Source: a virus. From it: DNA of 30,067 nucleotides. The stretch is taken from IMG/VR virus record IMGVR_UViG_3300025598_000119, positions 1 through 30,067 of that record. One strand, given 5' to 3'. This document shows positions 20,102-28,111 of the stretch, piece after piece (positions within the stretch are counted from its first letter, which is position 1; each line of letters starts with the position of its first letter). The position numbers were made by a program, and so were the translations under genes. Below the pieces are notes generated by a model. The model did not search any database. It was not told where the DNA came from and saw only the letters and a program-made list of their open reading frames with translations.

Positions 20102-20109
20102 TATTTATC
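20102..20109 (-). promoter_or_regulatory. T4-like late promoter (GATAAATA)
   Basis: GATAAATA on the minus strand, 7 of 8 matches to TATAAATA, 35 bases above the ATG at 20067. T4-like cyanophages are reported, from memory, to use NATAAATA. Such octamers are read by the phage late sigma factor (gp55 type) with the sliding clamp. Confidence 0.6.
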
Positions 20110-21384
20110 TTATTTGTTTTCTACTTTTTTGTTGACCGTACCATCATCTTTTTTGTTGCCATTCAAATCTGGTCTTGATTTCATTTGTGGATCAATCTCC
20201 ACGGTATCACGCTTCTCACCAGTCATAGTAGTTCCACCAGACATTACTGCTCTGGCTTTTGGTTCACCATCAGGTAAAGCATTTGGATCTTCTTTACTTA
20301 GTTTTGGATTTTTTCCATTAGGTTTACCAGGAGATGTTTGATTCTTATCATCCTTTTCGTGGTCATACATTTCTTCTTTGACTGGTTTACATACAGATTT
20401 TATTGTCTTTAATGTTTTTGACATACCATGTTTTCTTGGTAGAACATCATGAGTATCATCTGTATTATTGGCGCCATCGTATGGAGACTGTGTGGCTGCA
20501 TTAGGATCAGCAAAGTTATCTTCCGATACTGGTTTCATACCAACTTTACGTTGTAAATAACCTTTTAAACCTTTAACACGTTTTTTAGCAATTTCATCAG
20601 ATTTCTTATGTAGGTCGGCAAAACCTTTGGACATATGTTTGCCATGCTCGGCTGCATCACGGTTTGTCTGAGCATTTTTAAGACTAGCTGTAGATTTATC
20701 TTTATAAGAAGCCAATGTAGATTTAGAGATTTCATCAATCTGTTCAACTTCTTCTTTATTTAAAGACTTTTCTAAACGGTCAATAGCACCTTTCATGTCA
20801 TTCTTACCAGCAGCATGACGAGCAGCAGTTGCTTTTTTAAGTTCATCGTGTTTCTTTTGACGTTCTTGTGATGCTTTACGAAATTTCATCAAAGCTGTAA
20901 CTTTTTCTTCTGTACGAATTTCTTTTTGAGCATTTTTAGCTTTGTTCAAAAGAGTTTTCTTTGCTTCAGTAGGAGCTGGATGTAAACTTGAAGTATCTTC
21001 GTGCATATGGTGTGCTTGCCATACTAAAAAAGCTTTTGATTTTGAGTAAGAAATCTTTTGATCTTTTGTCATAACTTCAGGATTCAAACCACGAGATTTT
21101 AAATACTGATCCAATGAAGCGGATTCATTTACATATTCAGTACTTTCAAATTTATGATCATTCATCCATTTCTTATATTCAGCAGATTTGGCATGAGAAA
21201 TTTTAGTATCTCTAGAAACAAAATTAGGATTTATTCCTTTAGCTTTTAAATATTGTGACAATCCTCCAGCTTCAGCAATTTGATTTGTGGCTGAATATTG
21301 GCCTAACTGACCAGGATTAACATAATTTGTGCCTCTGGCCGGCTCAGGGTTCTTTTTAACTACATCCTTTAATTTCTTTGCCAT
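20110..21384 (-). CDS. Lys-rich, repeat-bearing putative structural protein
   Basis: A 424-residue hydrophilic protein. Two tandem repeats with the consensus L-x-Q-Y-L-K-x-[KR]-G-[IL]-N-P...D-x-K-I-S-x-[AS]-K-S...W lie at residues about 42-78 and 91-127. A coiled, Lys/Glu-rich middle follows, then EQIDEISKSTLASYKDKS (about residue 212), a motif common in phage head-region proteins from memory, and a Lys/Asp-rich disordered tail. I-D-E inside it fits the (L/I)-x-E prohead protease site. Probably a head-associated protein; no enzymatic motif. Confidence 0.6.
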   Translation of the reverse strand: MAKKLKDVVKKNPEPARGTNYVNPGQLGQYSATNQIAEAGGLSQYLKAKGINPNFVSRDTKISHAKSAEYKKWMNDHKFESTEYVNESASLDQYLKSRGLNPEVMTKDQKISYSKSKAFLVWQAHHMHEDTSSLHPAPTEAKKTLLNKAKNAQKEIRTEEKVTALMKFRKASQERQKKHDELKKATAARHAAGKNDMKGAIDRLEKSLNKEEVEQIDEISKSTLASYKDKSTASLKNAQTNRDAAEHGKHMSKGFADLHKKSDEIAKKRVKGLKGYLQRKVGMKPVSEDNFADPNAATQSPYDGANNTDDTHDVLPRKHGMSKTLKTIKSVCKPVKEEMYDHEKDDKNQTSPGKPNGKNPKLSKEDPNALPDGEPKARAVMSGGTTMTGEKRDTVEIDPQMKSRPDLNGNKKDDGTVNKKVENK

Positions 21385-21393
21385 ATTATTCTC

Positions 21394-22677
21394 TTAGTTA
21401 GAAATTTTGCCCATCATGGTTTCATTCTTCAACTTTTTGAAAGCGGAACGAGCCAAATCTTTAGCACGGGACATTGGTGTATGTTTAGCACCAGACTTGT
21501 CTGTTACAGTAGCAGGAGATTTCTTCCATGGTGTTTCTTTATGCCATGAACCCTCGTCAGCTTCTTCATTCTTTTTACCATAATAAGCACCTAAAGCCAT
21601 TTTCTTACGTTCAGCTTTAGATTTACCAGCAAACTTAGGATTTTTAGAATGTATGAAATCATGAATCCAATCACCAGCATCAGCATCTTTAGAAAGAACT
21701 TCGTTGATCATTTGGTCAAGTTCAACATCAGTTGCTGATTCCATTTTAAGATTTGGAAGATTAACATGGGGTTCTTTTGCTTTGATAGACTTACGAGCAG
21801 TAGTTTCTTCAGCATCTTTTACGGCAGGAGCTTTCATCTCACCATCAGTTTTCAACTGTAATTTATAAGATTTAAATTCATTTGCATTTCCACCTTTTAC
21901 ACGACCACGAATCATATCTGTGGTAACTTCATTTGGTTGTGCTGCTGGTGTAGTAACTTCTGCTTCAGATAATTCAACTTCTTCTTTCCATTCATTACGA
22001 GCTTTAGCAAGATTATCTTTATGGGAGATTGTATCTTTCTTAGGATCTTTAACATCAGTCATGGTCAAAGGTTTTTCACCTTTTGCTTTACGGAGAAAAG
22101 CAGGAACATCGGACTTACGAACTTCTTCACCAATGTTATTGTCGGTGAAAGTTTCTTGTGGTTGATTACCTTTGTTTTCTTTAATCTTTGCTTTTGCTTT
22201 TTCTTTCCACTTATGACCTAATGTCATTTCTTCTTTGTGATGCATACTTTTCTCATGACCTTTTACTTCTTTCTTAGCAATTTTCTTTGCTTCAGGTTCA
22301 GTAACACAATCACCTTCTTCTTTGAGGTCTTTTTCTTTAGGACCTTTGAGTTTGTCTAATTCATGTTTCGTTTGATCACGATGAGCTTTGGCAGCATTAC
22401 CATAACGATGGCCATATACCTTCATGCCTGTTGGAGTAGGCACCTTCTCAGAACTCTCTTCCATTTCAATTGCTTCTGCATGAGACTTTGCAGTAACAGG
22501 ATATTTTTTGCCTTGGAATTCAAAATGAGTTTGATTTGCTTTCTTAGCAGCATGAGCAGCTTTATGAAAACCAGTTTCATCTAATTCTGGTTCCAACAAC
22601 ATGCGTTTTTTTTCTTCAGAAATAACACTATTAACAGCATCAATCATTGATTGTGAAATTTTATTTTTTGTGAACAT
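21394..22677 (-). CDS. Large charged putative head-associated protein
   Basis: A 427-residue protein starting MFTKNKISQSMIDAVNSVIS, then ISEE, a possible prohead-protease site. It is Lys/Glu-rich and mostly disordered or coiled, with a conserved segment HSKNPKFAGKSKAERKKMAL plus GAYYGKK near residue 360, a motif seen in several T4-like marine phage structural proteins (remembered). CGGAG lies before the ATG. It lies between the nucleotidyltransferase-kinase gene and the repeat protein gene. Role unknown; a scaffold or internal head protein is plausible. Confidence 0.6.
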   Translation of the reverse strand: MFTKNKISQSMIDAVNSVISEEKKRMLLEPELDETGFHKAAHAAKKANQTHFEFQGKKYPVTAKSHAEAIEMEESSEKVPTPTGMKVYGHRYGNAAKAHRDQTKHELDKLKGPKEKDLKEEGDCVTEPEAKKIAKKEVKGHEKSMHHKEEMTLGHKWKEKAKAKIKENKGNQPQETFTDNNIGEEVRKSDVPAFLRKAKGEKPLTMTDVKDPKKDTISHKDNLAKARNEWKEEVELSEAEVTTPAAQPNEVTTDMIRGRVKGGNANEFKSYKLQLKTDGEMKAPAVKDAEETTARKSIKAKEPHVNLPNLKMESATDVELDQMINEVLSKDADAGDWIHDFIHSKNPKFAGKSKAERKKMALGAYYGKKNEEADEGSWHKETPWKKSPATVTDKSGAKHTPMSRAKDLARSAFKKLKNETMMGKISN

Positions 22678-22689
22678 TTTTAGTCTCCG

Positions 22690-24579
22690 TTATTTGTTCT
22701 TTTTTTTCTTTTTAACTATTTCGATACCAATATTTCTATTAGGATCTTTGTAACTATCCATATATTCTTTATTATCACTACCGCCTAACATTCCACCAAA
22801 ACCTGATTCGGGTTCGTTTTGGAATCCATTATATTCTTTAATTGTCTTTCTAAACTTCTTAAACTCTTTTTTTGGAGCAGTGTAAGCACTATCTCCTAAT
22901 GGATTTGGTGTGATACCCGCTGGCATTGCTGTGCTGGCAGGATTTGCATTACTATATTCTTCACCTTCACTATAAGTCTGATTACCTAAGCCCATGCCAC
23001 CAGTTAAACCTGAACCATTTGTTCTTGTGTCCCATGATGAACCTAGTCCATCTGGTCTACCTAGTGCCGATTCTTTTCCAGACTTATCAAAACCACGTTT
23101 CTTTAATTTGATTTTGTCTTTGTCTTGCTGGAAGTTGCTTTCTTTGGCTTTGTTGTAGACTTTCGTGATTGGCTGGCTTTCTTCGTAGGCTGCGTGCCAC
23201 GCACCGCCGGAGTGGCCTTTGTTGAAGTTGTCTTTTCTGGCGCCCGTGTTGCCTTTAACTTGGTCTTGTCCAGGGGGAACAATGGATCCTTGGTTGTCGT
23301 GGGTGATATCGTCTGGTCCTTTGGCTCTTGGACTGGAGTAGTTTTTTGCGACTTTAAGAAACCGATTATTCGTTTTAACATTATTTTCTTCCTCAATTTT
23401 AAATTTACGATTCAACCAATCTTCAGCCGTTTCGTTTACAGTATTTGAATCAAGAAAAACCTTAGTGTTTTCATATACTTCATGGATATCATATTCTTTA
23501 CTATGAATATCGCCTGTATTATCAAAAACAATAAAATTTTTAAATGATTCGGTGAAATATTTAGTATTTCTCTGTGATTTAGACCATTTGTCCTGTCTAA
23601 CAGATTCCATCATCATTCTAGACAACAAAGAATTACGTTCTTTACTTACTTCATCTGTGGTATTCACAAATATCATCATAGTCTCATATCCAAGACTTTC
23701 CAATTCTTCTTTGATATGAGAAATTTTATCTTTATCATCGGCTGGACCATTAATGATTAATGGACCACGTTGACGAATTGCTTCTCTACGGTAATCATTT
23801 GTTTTTTCAGATAACTTTTGTTTATCACCCAAGTAATCTTGTGCTTGTATGAAATTCAATTCCACAATGTGAGATTCGGCAATAGCTTCACGAATAACAA
23901 TATCTTTACCAGAACCTGGACCACCAGTCACAAAGATTGCATGGAAACGGCCATGATCCGTAGATTCATGTAATCCCATGCCTTTACGAACATCGTGCAT
24001 TAGTTCTTTTGCGTGTTCATCTTTTACATGATGTGGAACACCTTGACGGAAAGAATGGAAATCTTTATTCTTTGCATGTTCTCTCATCTTAGTACCAGAC
24101 ATGCCTTCTGCACCTTCGGCATCAGGATCTCTATGACCAGCAGAATGAACTTGAATTTTTTTAAATTTATAATAACCGTGTTTACCTTTTACACCATTAT
24201 ATTGATGTAATAGGTGGTGCATTTCTTTAACACGGTCAGAACCAGCGACTACATGAAGTTCGTCATGATCTTTGTCATGTAATTTTGAAGCATGATGTAA
24301 TATTGTTGGATGTTCTTTTGATGCGGCCTCAATGTGAGTGCCAGGAGAATATCTTTTGAGGTGTTTAATTTTCTGTTCGGCAGACAAAGGATTCTTTTTT
24401 GAGTCCTGTGTATGTGAAACAACCACGGTGTGCTTGGCACCAAGTTTCTCAGCAGTAGACTTTACTTTGTCGATAAGCTTTAAATGACCAGTTGTTGGAG
24501 GATTCATACGACCAAAAGCCATTACTACTGGCTTAGAGTCCTTTTCTTTTTCCTCAATTAACTCTCTAAAACTTTTCAT
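22690..24579 (-). CDS. Fused nucleotidyltransferase and P-loop kinase, CTS-like start
   Basis: A 629-residue protein. Residues 1-10 (MKSFRELIEE) match the capsid targeting pattern with I-E-E. Residues 17-175 are a cytidylyltransferase/NMNAT-type domain: VVMAFGRMNPPTTGHLKL holds the TxGH catalytic motif (Gly31, His32), and MSGTKMR (160-166) is the ISxTxxR-like motif. Residues 213-370 hold a kinase with Walker A GGPGSGKD (219-226). The tail from about 390 is disordered with Gly, Asn and Lys. The domain order recalls NadR (NMN adenylyltransferase plus riboside kinase), but the substrate is unknown. It overlaps the ligase-like gene by ATGA. Confidence 0.78.
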   Translation of the reverse strand: MKSFRELIEEKEKDSKPVVMAFGRMNPPTTGHLKLIDKVKSTAEKLGAKHTVVVSHTQDSKKNPLSAEQKIKHLKRYSPGTHIEAASKEHPTILHHASKLHDKDHDELHVVAGSDRVKEMHHLLHQYNGVKGKHGYYKFKKIQVHSAGHRDPDAEGAEGMSGTKMREHAKNKDFHSFRQGVPHHVKDEHAKELMHDVRKGMGLHESTDHGRFHAIFVTGGPGSGKDIVIREAIAESHIVELNFIQAQDYLGDKQKLSEKTNDYRREAIRQRGPLIINGPADDKDKISHIKEELESLGYETMMIFVNTTDEVSKERNSLLSRMMMESVRQDKWSKSQRNTKYFTESFKNFIVFDNTGDIHSKEYDIHEVYENTKVFLDSNTVNETAEDWLNRKFKIEEENNVKTNNRFLKVAKNYSSPRAKGPDDITHDNQGSIVPPGQDQVKGNTGARKDNFNKGHSGGAWHAAYEESQPITKVYNKAKESNFQQDKDKIKLKKRGFDKSGKESALGRPDGLGSSWDTRTNGSGLTGGMGLGNQTYSEGEEYSNANPASTAMPAGITPNPLGDSAYTAPKKEFKKFRKTIKEYNGFQNEPESGFGGMLGGSDNKEYMDSYKDPNRNIGIEIVKKKKKNK

Positions 24580-25757
24580 TTTTTAAAATCTTTCAATAAA
24601 TTGGCTTTTGCAAACTCTTTACGATTGACCAATTTAGTTGGTTCGCCTGCATGATGTACAACAAATCCTTCTGGATCAGTAGGTTTATCGCCTATATGAT
24701 GTTCTAATCCACCAGTATGTTGATTTAAATTATGTACCAATACATTTTTTGCTTGTTGTATGTGATGGTGCATTTTTAACAAATTTTCATAATCTTTTTT
24801 GTGAGCATCAATGTGCTTACTGTGAGAGTTTAATTCTGCTTGCTTACGACCTTGCGCAGCAGGTGTTTTTAATTTTTTAATACTATCGTTGTATCTAGAA
24901 CCAATAAACTTCTTTAATCCTTCAGCTGAAGGTTTCTCATCTGTTCTGACAGTATGATTTATATATGTAGCCATGTGGCCGGCTTCACCACTATGTGGTT
25001 CTGTATTACTGTACATAGTCTTTTTATGTTCATCATGTATTTTCTGTGCGGCCGTCATGTGTTTATGAAACTCATCTTGATCATGTTCAGAATAATGAAT
25101 ATTACGAGTGTCGTGCTCAGGATGTTTAGTCCAGACATCTCTATGTGGTGTAAAATTGTGTAGGTCTGGATGTGGATCGGCAGACATTGAGGCGGCAGTC
25201 TTACCATGGTATTGTGTATGAACTACAACACCAATTTTAGAATCTTTGATTTTTTGTGCTTCGTCACCATGACCAGTATAAGTGATGGTGTTTGGTGTAA
25301 ACGATACTTTACCATTTTTATGGTGTTTTAAATCGTCATGAGTATACATCAAATCACCTTGATATACACCAGTTTTAGGTGCAATTTTTTTAAGATGATT
25401 CAAAGACGCATGAAGTTTATCCATAAGACCAGGTGCGTGACCATGATTCTTCTTGATATCTTCGTGTGTATAATTAATTTTTGGATTTTTATTGAAAGCG
25501 GACTTGGAAGCTACAAAGAATTTGCCTGTCTCTGGATGATGACCAAAAACAATAGAAGGTGAACCATCATATTTCATAGTAAGATGAGTACTTTTACTAC
25601 CAGACTTCATATGTTCATGTGCTTGTGTTAGAGCCGCCTTAGCATGTTCAAAACCTTTCGAACCATGGAATAAAGGTCTATCTTCAGCATGATGAATATG
25701 CTTGAGTTTGCTTCCTTCTTCGGTTTCTTCTTTAAGAAAGGTTAAAAACGGCTTCAT
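24576..25757 (-). CDS. Ligase-like covalent nucleotidyltransferase, CTS-like start
   Basis: A 393-residue protein that I would place in the phage family DUF6267 (from memory). Motifs of ATP-dependent DNA/RNA ligases are present in order: I, KYDGSPSIVFG (Lys62 as the predicted nucleotidyl-lysine); III-like, VYQGDLMY (about 131-138); IV, EGFVVH (Glu363); V, KLVNRKEF (Lys375). Residues 1-10 (MKPFLTFLKE) match the capsid targeting pattern with L-K-E. It is very His/Lys-rich. Start at 25757: AGAAGGAAA precedes this ATG and a late promoter is upstream. Its role in DNA or RNA sealing is inferred. Confidence 0.65.
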   Translation of the reverse strand: MKPFLTFLKEETEEGSKLKHIHHAEDRPLFHGSKGFEHAKAALTQAHEHMKSGSKSTHLTMKYDGSPSIVFGHHPETGKFFVASKSAFNKNPKINYTHEDIKKNHGHAPGLMDKLHASLNHLKKIAPKTGVYQGDLMYTHDDLKHHKNGKVSFTPNTITYTGHGDEAQKIKDSKIGVVVHTQYHGKTAASMSADPHPDLHNFTPHRDVWTKHPEHDTRNIHYSEHDQDEFHKHMTAAQKIHDEHKKTMYSNTEPHSGEAGHMATYINHTVRTDEKPSAEGLKKFIGSRYNDSIKKLKTPAAQGRKQAELNSHSKHIDAHKKDYENLLKMHHHIQQAKNVLVHNLNQHTGGLEHHIGDKPTDPEGFVVHHAGEPTKLVNRKEFAKANLLKDFKK

Positions 25758-25802
25758 GAATTTCCTTCTAGACTTGCAACACACTTTGGTTGCCGGACAC
25801 CT

Positions 25803-25810
25803 TATTTATA
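25803..25810 (-). promoter_or_regulatory. T4-type late promoter (TATAAATA)
   Basis: A perfect TATAAATA on the minus strand, 46-53 bases above the ATG at 25757 and downstream of the glycan cassette. The 124-base gap 25758-25881 also has a short GCAAC/GTTGC hairpin at 25776-25793 within the leader. It would drive the late block 25757 and onward. Confidence 0.72.
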
Positions 25811-25881
25811 CAACTTTTGAATTAATATCACCAAACAGTAAAAAGATTGGCTTCGATACATAGTGTCAAAAATTGTTGGAT

Positions 25882-26586
25882 TTAAAACTGAGTTCCCTCA
25901 AAATCCAACCAATAGTTAGACATTCTACCCTTGCCTTGTAGAAGATAGAATGGTAAAGTATGAATTAGACCTCGACTGGAATTATAGTATAACATATCTT
26001 TAGGTCCTCTGTCAAGTGAAAAGGCAAAATGTGTTGTTCCTGTGTCACCACCAACAAATATTTCGGCATCCATAATGTGGTAAACATTGGTCATGAAATC
26101 GGTACTATTAACCCATTCTTCTCCAAAATAAGTAGGTTCTTTGGTACATATCACTTTAACATAATCCTTATATTCTTCATCATTGTATTTTTCAATCAAA
26201 TGTTGAAGTAACTGTTTTGGCCAATTACGATAGGTGTTATATGGTGCGTCAAACAAAGGAAATATAACAATTTTCTTTTGCATTGGTTTGTCATTAGGCA
26301 CTTTAACTAAATCGCCACAAATATCTCTAAAATCCCATACATTAACTCTGCGCCAGGGTAAAGTTTCTTGACCTGGATGTGAGGAGAAATAATTTGTTTG
26401 ACATAAAAGAAATGAATGAAAATCTTGAACATATCTTTCTGTACTGACTGTTTCTGGTTTTAAATAGAACCGAATATATGGATCGCTGTTTGTTTTTCTA
26501 ATATGTTCTATTACATTACAAACACCAAGTAAATCTCCATTGCGTAATGGTCCACCAAAAGTACCAGGTTCAATATTGATAATCAT
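25882..26586 (-). CDS. Glycosyltransferase family 9-like protein
   Basis: A 234-residue protein. The C-terminal half has KKIVIFPLFDAPYNTYRNWP and the late segment EIFVGGDTGTTHFAFSLDRG, typical of the donor-binding domain of GT-B enzymes of the ADP-heptose LPS transferase type (V/I-G-G-D-T-G-x-T-H). It is short for GT9 (about 320-350 residues), so the N-terminal domain may be reduced or shared with its neighbour at 26583-27320, which looks like another half. It probably acts in the host cytoplasm on a surface glycan. ATGA overlap with the gene before. Confidence 0.65.
   Translation of the reverse strand: MIINIEPGTFGGPLRNGDLLGVCNVIEHIRKTNSDPYIRFYLKPETVSTERYVQDFHSFLLCQTNYFSSHPGQETLPWRRVNVWDFRDICGDLVKVPNDKPMQKKIVIFPLFDAPYNTYRNWPKQLLQHLIEKYNDEEYKDYVKVICTKEPTYFGEEWVNSTDFMTNVYHIMDAEIFVGGDTGTTHFAFSLDRGPKDMLYYNSSRGLIHTLPFYLLQGKGRMSNYWLDFEGTQF
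25986..26015 (-). promoter_or_regulatory. Possible sigma70 promoter inside the GT9-like gene
   Basis: TTGACA (26010-26015), an 18-base spacer and TATACT (25986-25991) on the minus strand. It lies in coding sequence, upstream of the late promoter and the ligase-like gene. The -35 is perfect, the spacer one base long; it may be fortuitous. Confidence 0.35.
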
Positions 26587-27320
26587 AGTTGTAAATCTTT
26601 AGCATGAACAAGTTTAGCTTGACGATTTAAATAGAAATGTTTTTCAAATACTTTATTAATATCTTTGCCATCGTCCCACGATACATTATCACCTACTCTA
26701 AATTCTGGCTTCCAATCTTCTGCTTTCCATACACAATATAAAGGAACATTACAAAGATCAGCAAGCATGCCAACACCTGTAAAGTTTGTAATAAATGGTT
26801 TCTTTAGATTTTTAATGATGTAAGCATTTTCTAACATCGTATTATTGAAATCAATAAATTCACAATCTTTTAGATGTGATAATATATGAGTTTCTCTACG
26901 AGTATCAATTTCACCTACTGCCCATCTATCACCAACATAGTAAGCATCTTTAACTTCAATATCATATTCTGGTGTCTTAACAATAAAATTATCATCAACT
27001 TCAAACATCAAATCATATTTGTCTCTTAACCAATTTTCATAACGACAAGTTTCAATTGGTCGATTTGGATCACCTTTAGTTTCACGACTTGGCCATGAAC
27101 TTAATTGAACCATATCACCATACGGAATAATATCATCATCAAATTCAACATCAGTAAATAAATCTTGATACATTAAAAATTCTTTAATGCCTTTAAACTT
27201 CTTCATTGAACCTTTAATGATAAGAGAATATTTACCATAAGACTTGCTGACGCCAGACAGTACCGGCATAGAATTTAAAAAATCACCAAGATTGGCTGTA
27301 CCTGTTACATAAATCTTCAT
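26583..27320 (-). CDS. Glycosyltransferase-like protein (GT-B, partial similarity)
   Basis: A 245-residue protein starting MKIYVTGTANLGDFLNSMPV, the kind of N terminus (x-x-G-x-L-G-D) seen in ADP-heptose-type GT-B enzymes. The later segment FITNFTGVGMLADLCNVPLYCVW resembles the donor-site region in which thymidine or sugar nucleotides bind. AAGGAG lies before the ATG. With its neighbour it may form a split or duplicated transferase. Function in glycan assembly is inferred. Confidence 0.6.
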   Translation of the reverse strand: MKIYVTGTANLGDFLNSMPVLSGVSKSYGKYSLIIKGSMKKFKGIKEFLMYQDLFTDVEFDDDIIPYGDMVQLSSWPSRETKGDPNRPIETCRYENWLRDKYDLMFEVDDNFIVKTPEYDIEVKDAYYVGDRWAVGEIDTRRETHILSHLKDCEFIDFNNTMLENAYIIKNLKKPFITNFTGVGMLADLCNVPLYCVWKAEDWKPEFRVGDNVSWDDGKDINKVFEKHFYLNRQAKLVHAKDLQL

Positions 27321-28111
27321 TCACTAAACTCCTTAAAAGCCACAAACCAGTCATTAGATGAGACTGGATGTAATTCAAATAATTCAGGTTTCAATAGATA
27401 CGACATTAACAGTAATGTTTGGTCATCATCAACCAATTGATTTTTAATCAACTCGTCCATACTATGTGCTACTAATGCTTGTAATGTTGGCCACATTTTT
27501 TTATCTGCAACAATACAAGGTCCAGTAATATGTACATCATTATTGGCAATAACATCTTGTATGATTGTTCCTTCTTTCCAATCTTTAATGTTAAAGAAAT
27601 GAATTTTTTCTTTATCAAAAGGATAACTCCAAGTTGTTACATCATTTAGTGTTACTTGATCACGGCAATAACCAAAGTCCAACCAAGCAACTAAGTCATT
27701 ATCTATTACACCTCTACGAATTGCTTCAACAACAAAACTAGCCTTCATTAAATTTACTACAACATAATCAGCATTCCAATATTCTGGATTGCGTACTTGC
27801 ATGGGATTTATTTTTGCTTGATACTCAGGATTCTGTTGAATCTCGGTAACAATTTCTCGAATCTTTTTAAATGAATTTTTGAAATCCATTGTGATAATAC
27901 TGGTTGGCCTATCTTCTCTTAGTGCTTTAATTTTATCAACCATATCTGCTGATGTAAACACAATGATTTCATTTTCTAGTTTGGCCATATGACCAAATCT
28001 TTCAAGATAGGTTTCAGTTGTGCGTTGTAAGTAGTGTGGGAGATTTTTATCTGGTGTCCATTCGCCACGACCAATATCAAAGAAGGCAGTTACAATACTA
28101 ATTTCATTCAT
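27317..28111 (-). CDS. HtrL/YibB-type glycosyltransferase-like protein
   Basis: A 264-residue protein, start MNEISIVTAFFDIGRGEW at 28111 with ATGA overlap; a TTG two codons upstream is less likely. The motifs SIVTAFFDIGR, an EIIVFTS strand, and WLDFGYCRD (an acidic D-x-G-Y-C motif) match, from memory, the HtrL/YibB (WlaTC) family of putative glycosyltransferases associated with LPS or capsule loci. It sits in a run of glycan genes, which supports the call. Substrate unknown. Confidence 0.72.
   Translation of the reverse strand: MNEISIVTAFFDIGRGEWTPDKNLPHYLQRTTETYLERFGHMAKLENEIIVFTSADMVDKIKALREDRPTSIITMDFKNSFKKIREIVTEIQQNPEYQAKINPMQVRNPEYWNADYVVVNLMKASFVVEAIRRGVIDNDLVAWLDFGYCRDQVTLNDVTTWSYPFDKEKIHFFNIKDWKEGTIIQDVIANNDVHITGPCIVADKKMWPTLQALVAHSMDELIKNQLVDDDQTLLLMSYLLKPELFELHPVSSNDWFVAFKEFSE

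Noticed and set aside
23103-23448. Overlapping 97-codon minus and 107-codon plus frames in the kinase gene tail
   Set aside because: No ribosome binding site and low-complexity Lys/Thr or Phe/Val translations; treated as a compositional effect and listed only as a weak finding.
25864-25869. TTGACA on the minus strand next to the late promoter
   Set aside because: The expected -10 positions read as A-rich or T-rich non-consensus sequence.
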